Assembly (NCBI GenBank): GCA_001599595.1
Contig: BCHH01000012.1
Coordinates: 1,046,561-1,110,560, forward strand
DNA length: 64,000 bases
Source: Beverwykella pulmonaria
Taxonomy: Eukaryota; Ascomycota; Dothideomycetes; Pleosporales; Melanommataceae
Direction of reading: 5' to 3'
Shown: positions 11,485 to 20,286 of the stretch, one piece after another
Numbering within the stretch: the stretch's first letter is position 1
Layout of the letters: every line of letters begins with the position of its first letter
Position numbers and translations under genes: made by a program
Notes under the pieces: generated by a model
Seen by the model: only the letters and a program-made list of their open reading frames with translations
Database searches by the model: none
What the model was told of the DNA's origin: nothing

Positions 11485-11583
11485 TCTGTCATGTATGATG
11501 TAGTGAACAGCTGGATATGATGCAGCGGACTTAATTTGTCAGGGCATATCCACGTGACTGGTAGCGTCCTGGGTTTACAGACT
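11485..11583 (+). repeat. Dispersed repeat, copy B
   Basis: Same order of landmarks as copy A but more diverged in its first half (GGACTTAATTTGTCAG). The block GGCATATCCACGTGACTG and the end GTCCTGGGTTTACAG match copy C closely. It sits in tandem with copy A. Confidence 0.5.
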
Positions 11584-11909
11584 AATAGATTAATTTTGTA
11601 GTTCATACTTTGGTCACCGCAAAGGAATCGTGACCCACTAACTTTAGCTTTCGAACAAGATTCAAGATTGCGCGATAGTTTAGAGTCGTGTCATGCGTTC
11701 AAGTTGGAAGGCGCAGCTGAAGTTATCCTTAGGTCGCCACTACCTTTTGATCTTACAATAACTAGTGAAAACAACCACTCCTAGTGGAACGTTGGCACGA
11801 TTTAGGCACTTCTTGGTCGCTGCAACATGTAGTTCTATTTTGAAAGTTTGTTTTTGCTAGCCTCGGCCGCTAAATCACAAACCTTTCACCACCCCCAGAT
11901 TCTCATGAC

Positions 11910-12931
11910 TCACATCCCAAAGGTTGGTCCGATTGAAAGTCCGTCATCGATCATGATGCAGCTCCCAGTAATGTAAGCTGAGCTCGGACTACAGAGATAC
12001 TGAACAGCAGCAGCTACCTCGTCAGTCTCAGCTGGTCGTCCAACCGCCACAACACTCTTGATTAGATCAGGCATTGGCGGAACTCTGCGCCTCTCCTCCT
12101 AATACATAGGAGTATCGACCCACGTCGGGCAGACCATATTGACTCGGATGCCAGCCCGGTTCAAATCCATCGCTAACACGGATCTTGTAAGTAGAGCTCG
12201 GTGTTTTGGCAATGACACAACATACCAGCGGATCGAGTAATTCCGAGCAACGCGTGCTTGGAGGTTATGTACGACGTCTTAGCCGGTACTGCGCCAAATG
12301 CCAGGGCCGATGCAATGTTCACGATGGAACCGCGACCAACGGCCCGGGTCGCGTGACGCTTCGTAGTCACAGTACGCGGCTCCTGCTCTTGCATGACTCT
12401 CGCCACAGCTTGAGTAACGAGGAACGCCCCCTTCGCGTTGATCTCCATGACACGGTCGTAATCGCTTTCTGGTGTCACATGGAAGGGAACGTACGCTGCT
12501 ACATCAACCTAAAAACCAGTCAAATTCAGTTTAACACGTTCTCACTACAGAGGAGCTTGGTGAAAAGGAGCGGAAGTGAACATACTCCGGCGGAATTGAC
12601 GCAGTAATCAAGGGCACCGAACTCCTTGACAGCCAAATTGACGGGCATTTTGCACAGAAGCTGCCTTTGTCACGTCGACCTCAGTGCTGATCGCTTTGAA
12701 ATCTGGGACGCTGGACAGCGCCTTGCTTTCTTCGGCTGCTTTGGCGGCTGCAGTAGTATTCAGGTCCGCAAACAAGACCCCCTTGACTCCAGATTCTGCA
12801 AAGGTAAAGCCTACTTTTTTACCAATACCGCTTCCACTCTGAAGAAGATTAGTTGACGAAACAAGGGGGTTTCGGAAGGAGCAACCAACCCCGGTGATGA
12901 GGGCAAAGCCGTCAAGTGAGAATTGTGCCAT
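11910..12931 (-). pseudogene. Short-chain dehydrogenase/reductase pseudogene (two lesions)
   Basis: A classical SDR in four exons on the minus strand: 12931-12890, 12838-12586, 12508-12226 and 12172-11910, with introns of 51, 77 and 53 bp. Exons 1-2 give LITGSGSGIGKKVGF (NAD(P)-binding TGxxxGIG); exon 3 gives the structural MEINAKGAF, catalytic Ser in IVNIASALA, and YITSKHALLG (YxxxK); exon 4 gives VNMVCPTWVDTPMY and a normal C-terminus ending IDDGLSIGPTFGM. Two defects break it. An A-run at 12648-12651 is one base too long, losing the frame before the FGALDYCVNSAG block. TAG at 12099-12101 stops exon 4 after PMY. No alternative splice closes either in phase. Intact relatives oxidise or reduce alcohols and ketones, often in secondary metabolism. 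Confidence 0.8.
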
Positions 12932-13576
12932 TGTATACGGAGAATATATCAAGATTTTTGGCGAATATTGAGGTGCAGCAATGTCTTGGAGGGTGTATGT
13001 CTTTTACGAGGCAGATAGAAAATTACGCGGGCTGATTTGTACATTTGAAATCGGCAATCAGTCGAGGCACAGACTTCAGCTTTGCTCCAGAATTGAGCTT
13101 TCACAGCCGCTCCATTCTAGCGGAATGTTTCTCATGCACTGTTACGGCGGGCGACCCACAGCGTCGGTAAGCGGCGTGCGGCACCGTTGGCAGGCATCCG
13201 TTTGCCCCACCAGCGCAGCACCAAGCCGACCGGCCAAGGGCATCATACTTGTAAGGGTAAGAGCGGGCGCATTCACCGGTCGACAGAGTAAGTCAATGCT
13301 CTCGAGGAATGCGCTAAATGTACACTACCTGCTGCAGACCTTCTTTCCCGTCGGCTTATTGCTTCTATGATGAGCTTCGCAAAGGCCCAGATCCAGGCCT
13401 AGACCAATCACGGCCATTCTCTTTGAAACCCCGTGGGGTCAAGTACGCCACATGAAAGACGTCACATGAGCAGAGCGGCATGTACTCTGTTGGTCCCCAG
13501 TAATTGTGTGACTCCGGATTAAATAGGTCGCTTTGGAAGATGCCGCTTTATTGCTGACGGTATAGCCTAAGGATGA

Positions 13577-13620
<44 letters not shown>

Positions 13621-13881
13621 TGTTACACATGGCGATGTTGGCACAAGTCTTACCACCCTGCAGACGAGTATTCATCCAAACTCGGGAGTTGACATTGCGC
13701 TCTCGCAGTAGCTTATTCGAATCACGGGAAGCAGTAGCTCGCATAAGGCATACTTTTTTCTCTCCCTTCCTCGCTCTGCTCCCATTCCACAAGCACGCCT
13801 TTGTCTTAGCAGTCGTTTGGGCAGCTATTTGGGCAGCCTCATTGTGTTCTATCACTCTAGCCTCCACACTGGTTCAGCATC
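12932..13881. other. Gene-free stretch with a GT microsatellite
   Basis: No gene seen. It contains the dinucleotide array listed separately and presumably the promoter and leader of the rhodopsin-like gene. An open frame through the array (a Cys-Val repeat) is an artefact of the repeat. Confidence 0.4.
13579..13618 (+). repeat. (GT)20 microsatellite
   Basis: Forty uninterrupted bases of alternating GT, about 260 bases upstream of the ATG at 13882. Likely length-polymorphic between strains; alternating purine-pyrimidine tracts can adopt Z-DNA. Confidence 0.95.
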
Positions 13882-15064
13882 ATGCCTTCTCCAAATGCGA
13901 TTCCTCCTCCAGGTTTGGAACATCAGGATCGAGGACCCTCTTTACGAGTCTTCATTATTGTCATGATAGCCATAGCATTTGCTGTCGTGGTCTTGCGTAT
14001 CTGGTCCCGATTGTTACACACTCCCGATGCAAGAGGAATCAAGCAGACCAAACTGTGGTGGGACGATTGGACGGTTATTGCTGCCATGGTAAGTATCATC
14101 TACTAACTTGCCGTCCTCCCACTAAGAGAGCAGATTTGCGTTTTGGTGACCTCAGCATTGGCACTCGATATGATCCGCTTAGGACTTGGGAAACATATCT
14201 GGCTTGTCCCGCCGGAGAACCTCGTCTCCGCCTTCACTCGGCTTTACATTATATACTTCTGGTACAATGCGATGTTGGTACTAGCAAAGACGTCATGTAT
14301 TTGCTTTTACACCCGTGTCTTTGGACGGCCCGCTCTCGTGGGTTGGTTCAAGTGGGTTATATACGCGACGCACGTATTCAACATCCTATGGTTTCTTGGT
14401 ATGACTTTCGGCACTGTATTCTTGTGCGATCCCATTGCGAAGAACTTTAATCCCGGGCTGCCCGGTCGTTGTGGGACGGCTAACTCGTTGTGGATGGGGA
14501 GCGCCATTTCGAGCGTCATCATCGACTTGATATTGCTTATCCTGCCATTACCTATGATCTGGGGCCTACGAGTGAAGCTTGGCCGTAAGATTGCTGTCCT
14601 ATGTATCTTTATATTCGGTTATCTGTAGGTTTACAAGACCTTCTTATCGATAAGTCTAGCTAACTTGTTCCTCAGCGTCGTCGTTGTATCCGTCGGGCGT
14701 CTCATCACCATCATCAAATCTAAGGAAGCAATGAATAAGGATCTGACGTGTAAGTAGTTTATGTTGTGAGTATCACAATGTTTCACTGATAATACTATAA
14801 ACAGACGAAGGAATACCGGGGATATATTGGCAGGCAGCCGAAGGACCCATCAACGTGATTTCAGTATGTCTACCAGGCATATTGAACCTTGGCCGTCATA
14901 TCGCCACTAGTACCATCAGCCCCCTGACAAGTATGATTTCTAGCAAGATCAGCTTGCTTCGATCGACTGGATCCAAATCTGGCATTGAACACTCGGCTGC
15001 TCGCAATGCCTACGGTGATCCGACCTCTTTGGAGAATGCCAGCAAGGCTTCCGGAGAAAATTAA
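13882..15064 (+). CDS. Rhodopsin-like seven-pass integral membrane protein (fungal SAT4-type)
   Basis: Predicted 343-residue multi-pass protein of the large fungal rhodopsin-like family of unknown ligand. Four exons: 13882-14088, 14134-14624, 14676-14749, 14805-15064; introns of 45, 50 and 55 bp with CTAAC-like branch sites, all phases closing. Membrane segments include FIIVMIAIAFAVVVLRIWSR, ICVLVTSALALDMI, LYIIYFWYNAMLVLAKTSC, WVIYATHVFNILWFLG, a CDP..NPGLPGRCG loop with the family's conserved cysteines, and SSVIIDLILLILPLPMIWGL. The loop RLLHTPDARG..WWDDWTV before TM2 is a family signature. The C-terminal tail is cytosolic, polar and Ser-rich. It is apparently the one intact gene in a decaying tract. 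Related proteins occur beside secondary-metabolite and effector genes, but no function is established. Confidence 0.85.
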
Positions 15065-15863
15065 TTCATTCGGCTAGAGCCAGATAAACTGAGTGATTCA
15101 TATTATTGGAATGCATCGATCGCCAAGAATGCGTACCATATTGAAGAACCACACGGTAACCAGATCATGGTTCAGAATGATGTGGCCGTGGCTTGAAAAT
15201 CTCCCGGTAATAGCAAAGGCTCTAAATGCTTTTCTAGGACACGAAGGTGACACCGACATGAATTGTGTGGAAAAGGGATAGTGAAAATTTGAATAAGTAG
15301 ATGCTATATGAAACTTGGATTATGAGCTAGTGTTGAGACAATGGATTGAAGAAAGTTTTATTGATAGGATTGCGAAGTTCAGTATATCCAACCGAATATA
15401 CGGATCATGTGAGCCGTACAAACGCAGTCTTTCTGTGAAGCACAACGTATGTTTAAGTAGATTAAAACCTAGTGCGTACTACACTTGTACAGACATGGCT
15501 GCCAACCGGACGTAGTACGTACCCGTAGTACGTGAAATATACGGTCACGTGATACGCACGAACATAATCAATTTGTGAGTCGTAGTTTTTGTTTCGGGTG
15601 GCATAAACCCTGCACGTATTACGCCTATATGTGCCTATTGGAGTAGTTTATTTGCCCGCTGACATGAGCCTTTTGTACGCGCTGAAGTTGTGTTTTGTGC
15701 AGTCACAAATCTTGTATAACTCGTGCAATAGGGGGATCGTCAGGGATGGGATGACTATGATAAAACGTTAGAAATGCCACTAAATATGGAGCTTTTTGCA
15801 TCTACCTCCCATACCTGCATATTATCATGATGTAGCAATTCGTTTGATCAACAAGGCGCTCTA
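15065..15863. other. Gene-free stretch
   Basis: No gene seen. GTACGTAC- and CACGTGA-type motifs at 15511-15560 resemble subterminal repeats of the hAT element at 16980-17892 and may mark an older, eroded element end. Confidence 0.35.
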
Positions 15864-16306
15864 ATGCTTCCAGGCAACCTCATCACAAGCAGCCTTATCC
15901 GCGGCCTCATCAATGCCCTCTATCTCCCATTAAGCAAGTTCTCGTCGCCTTGCCAAATCGAAAGCGCTCTTGAGGCTGATACAAGTTTAATAACTAGCAA
16001 TCACTCCTCTTACAAGAAAGCTCGCCTTACAACAGAGCTACAGAAGTACTACGACAGCCGTAAGGAGGATCTCTTGAAAGCAGAGGCTCTCCTAACAGAT
16101 TCATGCTCTGAGATCTGCTAGCCTGGTAGTTAGAAGTTGGCCGGCACACCTATCCTACGCTCTTTAAAATCGCTCTTGATTTCCTATTGATCCTGAGCAC
16201 TAGCTGCAAGTGCGAGAGAGCTTTTAGTGGAGGCAGAAGGACTGTTACTTTTGATAGGAATTGCCTATGTGGGACTATGATTGAGGCGCTGCAGCTTCAA
16301 AAGAAC
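15864..16306 (+). mobile_element. hAT transposase relic (C-terminal dimerisation domain)
   Basis: The clearest part, about 16155-16306, encodes YPTLFKIALDFLLILST then CKCERAFSGGRRTVTFDRN and MIEALQLQKN, which is the hAT family C-terminal dimerisation signature (ERxFS..., EAL.LQ..W). Upstream, 15864-16121 encodes a 85-residue stretch with KKARLTTELQKYYDSRKED that fits the preceding helical region. Stops separate the parts, the BED finger and RNase H core are gone, and the tryptophan expected after LQLQKN is a TAG. A dead fragment, but it shows that hAT elements inhabited this locus. Confidence 0.75.
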
Positions 16307-16971
16307 TAGCTGCGCAGGAGAGTAGTCTAGAGCGAGTTGACTACTCTAGCAGCTCACTTCAGCTGTCAAAAACAGCCTCCCAGCGAGCCTACTACGCCCT
16401 CCCAGCGAGGTGAATATTGGCCTATGACAGTAACACACATATGGTGCATCGATGAGCGAACACACGCCGAGAATGGAGAGTTCGCGATTCCGAGGCTTTA
16501 GGGATCGTGGATCGTATGATGCTATCGCGAAGTGCCAGAGTGCTGGGAGAACGATAGGGGAGTAACGGTGTCTGAATTAGTGCTGGGCGGCCTGAATGTG
16601 GTCTTCGTCATAGCTATCAATCTCCGCGAATCCTTACGGCAAATAAGACACACTATCAGAGCAAGAGTGAAGCACATAGAAAACTGGTATGGAAAATGTA
16701 TCCCGAAGACTCTAGTGCGACGAGAGGACTTACGATAATGGTGCATATGACTCTAAGAGCTCGCCTTTGCTGTCTTTCCACTCGAATTAAACACTGCCGC
16801 CGTACAACTCCTGGAGAGTATCTTCAATTTGCTTCGGCATTGAAGGATCCGGCACATCGGAAAGAGGAAACCTAGGGACTATGTTACAGTGGATCCAAAA
16901 TATATTGCCTAGAACGATGAATTCCGAAGTGACGAGGAAAATTTGAGAGTAGTTTCTGGAACGGCGTGCTA
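16307..16971. other. Gene-free stretch left of the hAT element
   Basis: It contains a short duplicated CCTCCCAGCGAG at 16376-16387 and 16398-16409. The frames at 16522-16746 on both strands have no family features. Confidence 0.35.
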
Positions 16972-16979
16972 GCGTTCAT
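16972..16979 (+). repeat. Target-site duplication, left copy (GCGTTCAT)
   Basis: The eight bases directly left of the terminal inverted repeat are repeated exactly at 17893-17900, right of the element. Eight-base duplications are the hallmark of hAT insertion. Confidence 0.9.
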
Positions 16980-17892
16980 CAGCGTGGAGGTCCGTACGTA
17001 TACCGTATTCCGTAGGATTTTGAGAGGCCTATACGGCCAAATTAGAGGCTCTGTACGTACGTACGGTGATAATTTGAGGAGGAGGACTTACGGGTCGTAA
17101 ATTAACTCGGTTACGTACGTACGGTAGCCGTTTTTACGGACCGTAGTACGGTCAAAACACGTGAATTTCGTGAGACTCTATCAGAGCGGTGCGATTGGTG
17201 AGGTGGCTAGCAACAGCCTTGTTTTGAAGCTAGTTGTGAGGCTTTTCGTAAGTAGGAAGCTTGAATGTAGGTGTACGATTGTATTGAGACGAATCCTTGA
17301 GGATGACTCAGGAACGTTGAGAAGACTAAATACTACTTGGCGGTCACGTGATTATGTGAAGGACCCGTGACTGCCCTGTGGCTGCCCTGTGGCCTGCCCA
17401 AGGGCTGGCGATGTATGATATTGTCACAAACAGGCAGCTTCCTAAGGCGCTTTAAGGCAGCTGCATGGTAGGGCGATGCGCTGCTAGAGGAAGAGGCAAC
17501 AGCTTGTTGAGTAGGTTGGCTACTACGTGTAGAGCGTGCAAAGTTATCTATAATAACAACGACAGTAGGTGGTTGAGCAGGTGTTAATACACACGGTATG
17601 TTGATGAAAATAATCCCTAGAGCCTCACTAACCTACCTAGGGCCACCATAAACAAGTCAAAATGGCCCCCAACACAGGCCTCTGCACGGACAAATTATAA
17701 CTCTAAAAATCAGCCTCTACGGACCATATACGCGTATATATACAGTTTCACCTACGTACGCACGCGTAAATCCACCATCTCACTTATTTACGTACGGTCA
17801 AAATATCCACAAAGGTGGCTACGTACGTACGGTGTACGGTGAACTTACGGTACCGTAAAATACGACCGTACTACGTACGGACCTCCACGCTG
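16980..17892. mobile_element. Complete non-autonomous hAT element (913 bp)
   Basis: The ends are perfect 21 bp terminal inverted repeats: 16980-17000 begins CAGCGTGGAGGTCC and 17872-17892 is its exact reverse complement. They are flanked by the 8 bp duplication GCGTTCAT. The CAG..G terminus and 8 bp duplication place it in the hAT superfamily. Subterminal CGTACGTACGG blocks near both ends (about 17048-17060, 17113-17124, 17819-17832) look like transposase binding sites. Inside I find no transposase; the longest frame (17161-17370) has no recognisable domain. Identical TIRs and duplication point to a fairly recent insertion driven in trans by an autonomous relative. Confidence 0.9.
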
Positions 17893-17900
17893 GCGTTCAT
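17893..17900 (+). repeat. Target-site duplication, right copy (GCGTTCAT)
   Basis: Exact match to 16972-16979, immediately outside the right terminal inverted repeat. Confidence 0.9.
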
Positions 17901-18813
17901 GTGCATTTGTGCTCGTCTCACTTGATGCAGACTGTTAAGCGGCCAGAGTTCGGGGGCTTACGTATTGGATGGTTACGAATGTGCAACGTCGGATCGTTAT
18001 TTTCGCGGCATATGACTAGCGTCAGACAGATTGGATGTGCTACGTTGCTCTTCGGCTCCATACGAAACTACCACTGTCTCGGGGCTTGAAAAGTTGTATG
18101 TAAGCGAATACGAAAATGCCCCACTTCACCATCTCCCTTTTACAGGTTTTAGCTATTATAAAGTTAAGGCAAACTTTTGACGGTATGCTGTTTGTGATAA
18201 TACACGGTCATCTCAGTGCTTACATTATGACTTTTTCTGCCCTGCGACAGCCCCTATACCCGCAAAGGTCTCGTAGACCCATATCTCCAAAAACGGCAAG
18301 GCCCAATCCTCTTTCGCTTTCTTCAGGCTGCATCCCTGCACTCGATTGGACGAGTAAGCTGACTCGCCATATGTAAGGGATACATATTATCTGCATTGCC
18401 TATTTTGTAACGGAAACTACGAATATTTCTCGATCGTTAACCATCTACTCCGGGCCGGAAACTAATAGCGGTCGAAAATTAAAACAATCCTTGACACCTA
18501 CGCCACGAGTGCGAGGGTGAATTGTTGCATTTCCTCATTGCATCTACGGACTAAGACTGGAGAACTACCACAGGTTTTAGCACTCAGTTTAACTCGATGC
18601 CCATCTGAGTGATGCTCATAAGATTTCTCAAGGTACAGCTACTAAACGTATTGTAAAAGGCTATCAAAACTATATGCGGGGATCGAAGAACATTCAGAAG
18701 CAGCTAATCATGTCTACAAAATGCGAACATTGATTAGAAATAGTCATAGTAAATCGATAACCATAGCGTCAAGCTCCTTGAGAAAATGCTAAACAATAAA
18801 TGAGTAGATAAGT
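17901..18813. other. Gene-free stretch right of the hAT element
   Basis: No supported gene. Small frames at 17901-18089 and 18116-18376 carry no family features. Confidence 0.35.
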
Positions 18814-19058
18814 GAATTTATTGCGGGCTTAATGTGTGGTATTGCACTCAGGCAAGAAGGACACCATGTCTGCATTCTGGAGCAAGGAGATGATTATTGG
18901 CGAAGTCATATGGCAGGAGTCTGTCAGGCTTTGATGGCAAGAGATTCTTAACAGCTTATGACAAAGTAGATGCACCATTCACTCTTCACTCGGATCAACT
19001 CCAATTGTTGACTCAAGCAGCGAAGCCGTTGCTTTTTGTCCCAGTCCCTCTGTATATA
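18814..19058 (+). pseudogene. FAD-dependent monooxygenase relic (N-terminal part)
   Basis: From about 18814 one frame encodes AGLMCGIALRQEGHHVCILEQ, which is the FAD-binding helix and second strand of salicylate-hydroxylase-like monooxygenases. Reading then shifts frame near 18900-18930 into GFDGKRFLTAYDKVDAPFTL HSDQLQLLTQAAKPLLF, which fits the following part of that family, and ends about 19058. The GxGxxG start and everything after the first quarter are missing. A short, frameshifted, dead fragment. Confidence 0.6.
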
Positions 19059-20221
19059 TACATCCAACACCCAACCTGAAACGGAGAACCTCTTCAAAAA
19101 AGCCACCGGGCAATCAACGAGAAGACGACTGATTCATCTATTTTGTATATATATATTTCATTCTTTAAAATACATACAACGAAATAGGACTGGACTGCTA
19201 TCAGTGCATTGCTGCTTCGGACATCGCACGGCTGCGAGATGCCCTTCTACCCTCCTGATTTCCATTTTTCACCCTTTACTACACCACAATAGTTAAAACT
19301 TTCTTTCTTACGGTTTGATGGTCAATATTTTTATTAAATTTTTTTACACAATACAAGCCGACGACACGGTAAGAGGGCAGATCGTAAGTACTAGAGCTAG
19401 GAATACCAAAGAAGTTGTATTCGATGAAGAGCTATCTACTGCTACGGGAGTCGGCTTTTATTCAGGGATTGTCTAGCCGCTTGGCGTTGCCTAGGGGTGG
19501 CCACGGCGGCGCGCGGTCGATGCGCAGTCGCGTGACGAGGGTTGCACGAGATTCCATCGAGGCCAGGCTATAGGCACCACCCCCTCACAGACACCACCAC
19601 CAGTCACATGGATATACCACTAACTTATCGGTCTGCACAAATATTGTCTTAGCGTTGGCTTTGATTTAATTACAATTTGTATAGGTGTCGTACAAATTTG
19701 TTTTTTATTTCCCACTCTTTCGTGTAAGCTTTGCAATCCCAGCTGGTACTTCAACAGCGTTAAGGAATTCCACCTATATTTATCTTCAACCTGAGTAAAA
19801 TAAGGGCTTTCTCTAAACTCCAGCGTTGGAGTCATAACCATAGAGTAATAGATTTGTGAAATGCAGATGAAAATCGGATTTGAAGTGCGTCACGCTAGAC
19901 TATACGCTAAGTGATGAAACATGGTATGGGGTCACGCGGATAACAAAAAACCGCCACTTAATACTCTTTAACCATATAGTAGAGCAGTTTTTTTCTGTCG
20001 CATTCCCTGATTTTGCATTATACTAGCCCGTCGTTGGATTGTTGTATTTGTTGTTGGCGCCTTTTTTGGTAGTTTCGTGGGGTTTATCATAACCCTTCCA
20101 AACAAAATCTCCCATGATTACCCTTGCGGCAGGTAAGGTTGCGGTGCATTTACTACATTGGGAATTCGAATAAGCGTCAAACCTGGGTTGTGAATGCGAC
20201 AAATACGAGCTGAAATAGGAG
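19059..20221. other. Gene-free stretch upstream of the HET gene
   Basis: AT-rich with no supported gene. 19478-19560 is a GC-rich patch inside AT-rich flanks. The last 100 bases hold the promoter of the HET-domain gene. Confidence 0.4.
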
Positions 20222-20231
20222 TATTTATATA
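20222..20231 (+). promoter_or_regulatory. TATA box that decides the HET gene start
   Basis: TATTTATATA lies inside the 5' part of the long open frame. If it is the TATA box, the mRNA begins after about 20250, so the in-frame ATG at 20194 cannot be used and the first usable one is at 20287. Confidence 0.5.
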
Positions 20232-20286
20232 TGCACGCTTGGAGTTCTCTCTCGGTTTTATTCACAGAGGGCATCTCCCAGAATCT

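Larger units (their letters stand above)
11209..11909. other. Gene-free stretch with two copies of a dispersed repeat
   Basis: After a TG-rich patch (about 11310-11400) the stretch contains two same-orientation copies of a terminal-type repeat, listed separately. No coding sequence is seen before the SDR pseudogene. Confidence 0.4.

Noticed and set aside
13581..14450. A 289-codon plus frame beginning in the GT array
   Set aside because: It starts with a Cys-Val run from the microsatellite and runs out of frame through the rhodopsin-like gene and its first intron.
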